Positions 58,481 to 64,000 of a stretch of DNA of 64,000 bases are shown one piece after another. The position numbers and the translations under genes are program-made. Numbering within the stretch: position 1 is the stretch's first letter; each line of letters opens with the position of its first letter. Source of the stretch: Heterohyrax brucei (lineage: Eukaryota; Chordata; Mammalia; Hyracoidea; Procaviidae); contig CM053146.1 of NCBI GenBank assembly GCA_028571685.1, positions 108,227,431 through 108,291,430 of the forward strand, written 5' to 3'. The notes below the pieces were generated by a model, which was not told where the DNA came from, did not search any database, and saw nothing but the letters and a program-made list of their open reading frames with translations.

Positions 58481-60748
58481 GTAATCACTTCGATAAAAAA
58501 TAATATACATATGATAAAACAGGAAAGGCAGATTAGCTTTCAGGTGGGAGTAATGGTGATAAAGACTGGTTTTTGACAGGGTATGTGACAATTCAATGTT
58601 ATTATTACAATTTAAAACCTGAGCTTGTAACCCTAGAGGCACATATAAGAAATTTGATGATAGTGTTTTCACCAATATCTCTGCTTTGGAGAACATATAA
58701 ATTAAAACTTATAATTTATTTGTGTGCCATTTCTTTAAGTGCTGTCACTTGAAGCTGTGACATGATTTTTAAAACAAACCAGGTTAGTTAATTTCAAGAC
58801 AAGATATGCAACTGGGACATGGAGGTACAGGGCTGGTGACTACATTGTCCTTTTGACTTTACATGACTTCCATGAACGTCTACCATTGACAAATCAGTGG
58901 TCTGTGGATTTCCACCTGATCTAAGAGAATGATGTTATTTGTAACAAGTAATTAGAGTCAAAGGTCTTAGCTGGTCAAAATGTATACAGTAATACTTTTC
59001 ATGAAAACGAAAATGTCAGTTCTGTCTTAAATTTAAGGAGACACGCCGTTATGGGGGTTTTCTTTCACTGTGGTTTACTTCTAGTATGATATTGAATCCT
59101 TGAGGATTAAGGTCTGGTATTTGTACTTGTGGTTGCAACATATGGGAAATAAAAACATCAATAAAATTCTATTTCAACATTTTGACTGGTTAAACTTAAT
59201 ACTACCTGTATTATATTTCTGAGAACCATGTTCTCCTTCCTCCTATATTTGAGCCCATTTAGGAAGGAGTGTATACAAATGTGTTTGTAACACTGTACAT
59301 CATAGCCAAAGTGAAATTAATCATGCTTGTTCAATTATTTCTAGCTCTTCAGTGATTTTGGCTAATGAGAGAAGAATATTTTACATTAAGATAAAACAGT
59401 ACATAACAATATTGAAATATTAAGGTTCTTGGGAAGTTTTATTCAATGGAATTTTGGGGGGGAAGTTGAATGAAAATATTGTATCATTTTTCTAAGAGAA
59501 AATTTAACATGTATTTACTCTTCTGATTATTACAATGCTGGACATAGTCTTGTCTTTAAATTCCAAGACATGTATCTTTGTAGAATTTAACTGGAAAACA
59601 TTAAAATCAAATCATGTCATAAGAACTTTCAGAAAACAGATAATTCAGCCATAAGATGATTCTAATAATAGAAAACATTGCTCCTTAAATTAAAAAAAAA
59701 AAAAGACCCCATTGCCATTGAATTGCCATTATCCAGAAGTATAATAAAAGCTGAAATAAAGGAGATCTGTAATTTTAAGTTACCAAAGTATTACTTAGAT
59801 GACCTAAGTATAGATCTAAAGTATATATTTACCACAATGAGAAAAAAATCATTTTAGCTATAGTTGTGCTATATTTGAGTAAAAAGTCTATTTTAATGGT
59901 TGAAAATGACATTGTCTTAACTGTATAAATGAACAGCAAATTATCATATTACATATTTATGTATATATACAAATACATAGACATATATGCATGTATATAT
60001 ATTATATATGTAACGCAATAATTTTAGATACAGACAATTTTGATTTCTACTAGTTTAGAAAGAATGCGTCCCAGGTCTGAAATAAAATCCTCTTCCAGAT
60101 AAAGTAAATTTTAGGCATATTCAAGTTCACCAGGATAGCTAGAGAAATGTATAGTATCTGCCTAGCAATTGCACATCCAGAAAGAGAGAACTGTAGTTTG
60201 GGCCTTATTAAGAAGAAGCTCCACATGCTCAGTAAGTGAAGAAACAAGATAGAAACATGTAAACGTCATAGAATGTTTTCCCAGTGCATTTGATCCCAGC
60301 CTTGGGCAATGGGGGCCACTTTGGAGGGCACAGGGAAGACCCCGAGGACAGAGCAGAAGGCCCTATTTCTCCTAAACTCAAGAAAGTCAGGTGTTATCCT
60401 TGAAAACCTGGATCCAACTCTCAATTTACTCCTCCAAGGAATCCATACCCTGAGTTTTCTTTTTAATGTTAGAAGTTGGCATGGATTTCCAACATTCTCA
60501 CATTTTTAATTACAGCTTTTGTTTTGTTTTGTTTTGTTTTGTTTTTAACAGACTGCCAGACGGTTCTGTGGCAGAGTCATCTTCAAACTGAATTGTATCT
60601 TGAGGCCCCGCTTTCAGAGATTTATTAGGAGAAATAACAGCACTAGGCACACCTCTCATGGCAAGTAGGTCCTGAGGCAGGTACAGAGAAAGAAACCATT
60701 AGAGATAAAGACTGGAATATAGACAGAGTTATAGCAAGAGTCAGGGAC
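58481..60748. other. AT-rich sequence without recognised gene
   Basis: An alternating AT/CA tract lies at about 59950-60010 and a (TTTTG)n run at about 60519-60546. A poly-A run near 59692-59704 precedes a scrap that may be a SINE tail. Frames here have no motif. Confidence 0.45.
60519..60546. repeat. (TTTTG)n short tandem repeat
   Basis: About five TTTTG units. Confidence 0.9.
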
Positions 60749-61842
60749 TATTGTGGATTGAATTGTGTCCTCCACAAAATGAGCAATTTGGCTAGGCCAT
60801 GGCTTTGGGCTTGGACTTCTGCTATGATGGAGTGCATGTGTTTCACATGTTGCAAGGATGTGATTTTGGGGGAAACAAAGGGTGGAATGTCATAGATTGA
60901 ATGGTGTATCCCCCACTCCCTCAAAAATGTGTGTAACCATTTGGCTAGGCCTTGATTCCTGGTATTATGTGATGTTCCTACTTGTGTAGACCTTGCCTCT
61001 GTGATGTTGTTGCAGATTGAATTGTGTCCCCCCGAAAACGTACATATTGATTTGACTTGGCTATGAGTCCCAATATGATGCTATTCTTCCCGTGTGTTAT
61101 GCCTCTGTGATATTGATGATGGAGAATGGGCTGTAGTTGTGTTAGTGAGGCAGGACTCAAGTTACAAGCTTATGGGATATAAGGGAGAGAAGTGAGCAGA
61201 GGAAGTTGGGAACCTCACACCACCAAGAAAGCAGCACCGAGAGCAGAGCACGTGCTTGCTGGAACTGAAGTTCCTGTGCTGAGATGCTCTGCTTGAACTT
61301 GGACCCAGCCTACCAGATTGTGATAAATTCTCTTGTTGAATGGACTCATAACTTATGAATGGATTTGTGCCTTACTGGACTGTGACAATAAAGGTTTCTC
61401 TTCACCAAACCTTATGCTCATGGTATTTTCTGTTAGAGTAGTACCAGATGACTAAGACAAATGTTAATGAGGTGGATTAGAGGTAGTTATGTTACTAAGA
61501 CAGGACTCAATCTACAAGACTAGGTTTTTATCTTACATCAGTCTCTTTTAAGATATAGGAGAGAAGAGAGCAGAGAGATGGGGCACCTAACACCACCAAG
61601 AAAACAGCACTGAGAGTAGAGTACATCCTTTGGAACCAATGTCCTTGTGCTGAGGATTTTCTAGACTGGGTTAGATTGATGATGAAGTCCTTCCCCTAGA
61701 ACTGACAGAGAGAAAAAGATTTCTGGAGCTGGCACCCTGAATTTGGATATATACTTCCCAGACTGTGAGAGAATAAATTTCTCTGTGTTAAAGTCATCTA
61801 CTCGAGGTATTTTTGTTATAGCAGCACTAGATACCTAAGACA
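60749..61842 (+). mobile_element. Nested MaLR-like solo LTRs
   Basis: Three LTR starts occur in one direction: near 60749 ('tattgtggattgaattgtgt'), 60888 ('tgtcatagattgaatggtgt') and 61008 ('tgttgcagattgaattgtgt'). There are two LTR ends, at 61459 and 61842, both ...CTAAGACA. The simplest reading is an LTR with a broken or repeated 5' end, interrupted by a second LTR (61008-61459). Confidence 0.8.
61008..61459 (+). mobile_element. Inner solo LTR, MaLR-like
   Basis: 452 bases. Flanks 'gatgt' (61003-61007) and 'aatgt' (61460-61464) form a 4-of-5 target duplication. Removing it joins 'cttgcctctgtgat' to 'taatgaggtggattaga', which is continuous LTR sequence. Confidence 0.85.
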
Positions 61843-61954
61843 GTTACCGTGACTTAGAGATTACACAATTGGCAATAACAGTATGAAACTTAGAGTTCAT
61901 TCCAGCTTAAAGCTCTACTCTAGGTTTTCTCACAAACTTTCTTCAAAAGCCAGT

Positions 61955-62150
61955 ACAGAGTAATGTTTAAGATCAGAGATCTGAAGTTGGACGGACTTGA
62001 TTTTGAAGCTCTGCTCTGTCGCTTACTTATAGAACTTGGAAAGGTCCTTAAGTACTCTGTGCCTCAATTTCCTGATGCATAAAACAGGGACACCACAACT
62101 CTCTCAGAAGGATATTATCAGAACTTCATGAGATAACGTAGTTTAAAAAA
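61955..62150 (+). repeat. MIR SINE, sense
   Basis: 'tgtttaagatcagagatctg', 'gaagctctgctctgtcgctt', 'gtgcctcaatttcctgatgc' and 'atgagataacgta' follow the MIR order. Confidence 0.8.
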
Positions 62151-64000
62151 CTATTATCCAAAAGGCATTTATACAAAGCCAAAAATCAACATCATCCTAA
62201 ATGGAAAGAGTCTGACAGCATTCCTGTTGATAACAGGAACCAGACAAGAATGCCCTTTATCGTGACTTCTGTTCAACACTGTGGTAGATGTTCTAGCCAG
62301 AGCAATCAGGCTAGAAAAAGTGTCCAAATTGGTAAGGAAGAAGTAAAAATATTTCTATTTGTAGATGACATGAAAACCGTAAAGAATACACAAAGAAACT
62401 ACTGGAACTAATAGAAGAGTTCAGCAAAGTATCAAGATACAAGATAAACCTACAAAAATGAATTGGATTATTTTACACCAACAAAGAGAATATCAAAGAA
62501 GAAATCATCAAATCAACACTATTTACAATAGCTCCAAGAAGATAAAAAACTTAGAAATAAATCTAACCAGAGATACAAAAGATCCACATAAGACACTACT
62601 GCAAGAAACCAAAAGGGACATACATAAGTGGAGAAATCTATCTTACTCATGGATAGGAAGACTCAGCATTGTGAAAATGACCATTCTATCCAAAGTGGTT
62701 GTTTTAGTCAGCTAGTGCAGCTCTAACAGAAATACTAAGAATGGGTGGCTTTAGCAAAGAAAAGTTTATTCTCACACAGTCCATTAGGCTGCAAGTCCAA
62801 ATTCAAGGCTTCCACTCCAGGGGAAGGCTTTCCCCCTTGCTGGCTCTGGAGGAAAGTCTTTGTGTTACATCAGCCTTTGGTCAGGGAGCATCTGACCAGA
62901 AACTTCAGGTCTGAAGGACAGGCTCTTCTCCTGGTGCTGCTTTCTTGATGGTGTGAAGTTTGCAATTTTCTGCTTGCTTCCCTTTCCTTTTATCTCTTGT
63001 AGGATAAAAGAAGAAAGGGTAGTGCAAGCCATACTCCAGGGAAACTCCCTTTACAGTGGCATAGGGAAGTGATCTTATGAAAGAATTTATGGTCCCACCC
63101 TAGTCCTCTGATATATAGAGGAAAATCACAAAATGCAGAACAATCATAAAGTATTGGGCATCATGGCCCAGTCACATGACTACACACATTTTTGAGGGGA
63201 CACAGTTCAATCCATGACAGTGATCTATAGATACAATGCAATCTGTCCAAATTTCAATGACTTTTTTTTTCAATGAGATGGAGAAACAAATTACTAACTT
63301 CATATGGAAAGGAGAAAAGCCTTAGATAAGCAAAGCATTATGGAAGAAGAACAAAGTGGGAGGCCTCATGCTACCTGACTTTAGAATGTATTGTACTATC
63401 ACTGCAGTCAAAACAGCCTGGTACAGGAACACAACAGATGCAGAAGCCAACAGAATGGAACTGGGAATCCAGACACAAAATCATCCACCTATGAGCAGCT
63501 GATATTTGACAAATGCCCAAAGTCTGTAAATTGGGAAAAAGACAATATGTTTAACAAATGATGTTGGCATAACTGGATATCCATGTTCAAAAAAAGAAAC
63601 AAGACCCATATCTCACACCATGCACAAAAACTAACTCAAAACGGATCAAAAACCTAGATATAAAATCTACAATGACAAAAGTCATGGGGGAAAAATAGGG
63701 ACAACCCTGAAAGCCCTAATACATGGCATAAAGAGAATACGAAATATTAGCAACAATGCACAAACACCAAAAGAGAAATAAATATCTGGGAACTCTTAAA
63801 ACTCAAATACTTACACTCATCGAAATAGTTCACCAAAAGAGGAGAAAGACAACCTACAGACTGGGAAAACATCTCAGTATGACGGATCCAAACACTGTCT
63901 AATCTGTAAAATCTACTAGATACAGCAAAACCCAAACAACAACAAGACAAATAACCCAATTAAAAAATGGGCAAAGGACATGAACAGGAACTTCACCAAA
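62151..64000 (+). mobile_element. L1 ORF2 remnant, split by a solo LTR, running off the window
   Basis: The palm region is visible near 62345-62380 as FLFVDDM, the L1 form of the reverse transcriptase catalytic motif, followed by 'aaacctacaaaaatga'. After the LTR (62700-63219) it continues with 'tgatctatagatacaatgca', 'acttcatatggaaaggag', 'ggcctcatgctacctgactt' and 'aaattgggaaaaag'. The end 'aaaaaatgggcaaaggacat' shows that the element continues beyond base 64000. Stops and frameshifts are frequent. Confidence 0.9.
62700..63219 (-). mobile_element. Solo LTR, MaLR-like, antisense, inside L1 ORF2
   Basis: 520 bases, from TGTTTTAGTCAGC to CAATCCATGACA. Flanks are 'gtggt' (62695-62699) and 'gtgat' (63220-63224), 4 of 5. 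The L1 text is continuous across the join ('tatccaaagtggt' then 'gatctatagatacaa'). Confidence 0.95.

Overview
The window looks like gene-poor placental-mammal nuclear DNA from an afrotherian, most likely an elephant or a close paenungulate relative. The main reason is the abundant tRNA-derived SINE of the AfroSINE type, with its A/B-box head, a 'ctgctaaccaaaaggt' core and a 'tcctatagggtcgctatgag' style tail. Copies of the afrotherian RTE (BovB-like) LINE, L1 with lineage-typical 3' UTRs, and many solo LTRs of a single MaLR-like family support this. The species is inference; I ran no search.

I see no complete conventional protein-coding gene. Almost every open reading frame is short and either lies inside a transposable element or is a chance frame. 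The best candidate for non-repeat coding sequence is a 114-base, splice-site-flanked, in-frame segment at 54725-54838. Two unrecognised ORFs, at 5494-5772 (+) and 24301-24603 (-), are listed at low confidence.

Layout. 1-350: antisense RTE. 1309-1775: antisense solo LTR with a perfect 5-base target duplication. 2745-4400: two copies of an unnamed LTR-like module. 5900-6620: L1 3' UTR. 7029-8350: decayed hAT-type transposase (ZMYM1-like) split by a palindromic mariner element. 9640-19540: microsatellites, SINEs, L2 and MaLR LTRs, antisense L1 3' UTRs and an L1 ORF2 remnant (17460-18662). 21237-22775: a solo LTR carrying a patch that resembles the junction of the mariner element next to it. 23360-28790: MIR, a palindromic mariner, L1M pieces and an RTE 3' end. 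29080-33720: L1 tail, L2, a SINE split by a solo LTR, a complex microsatellite, another solo LTR and a full SINE. 34040-38730: mostly unassigned, probably unique sequence. 38731-39006: inverted SINE pair. 40030-47727: one L1 carrying a SINE, two solo LTRs, a palindromic mariner and an antisense L1 fragment, with most of the reverse transcriptase deleted. 49815-51600: an inverted-repeat DNA element split by an antisense L1. 52051-53870: SINEs and L2. 53870-60748: mainly unassigned AT-rich sequence with the candidate exon and two SINEs. 60749-61842: nested solo LTRs. 62150-64000: L1 ORF2 split by another solo LTR and running off the window end.

The sequence is best read as a stratified record of transposon activity. 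Insertions into other insertions give relative ages: L1 and the SINE are older than the LTRs and mariners that interrupt them. No multi-gene functional system is visible.
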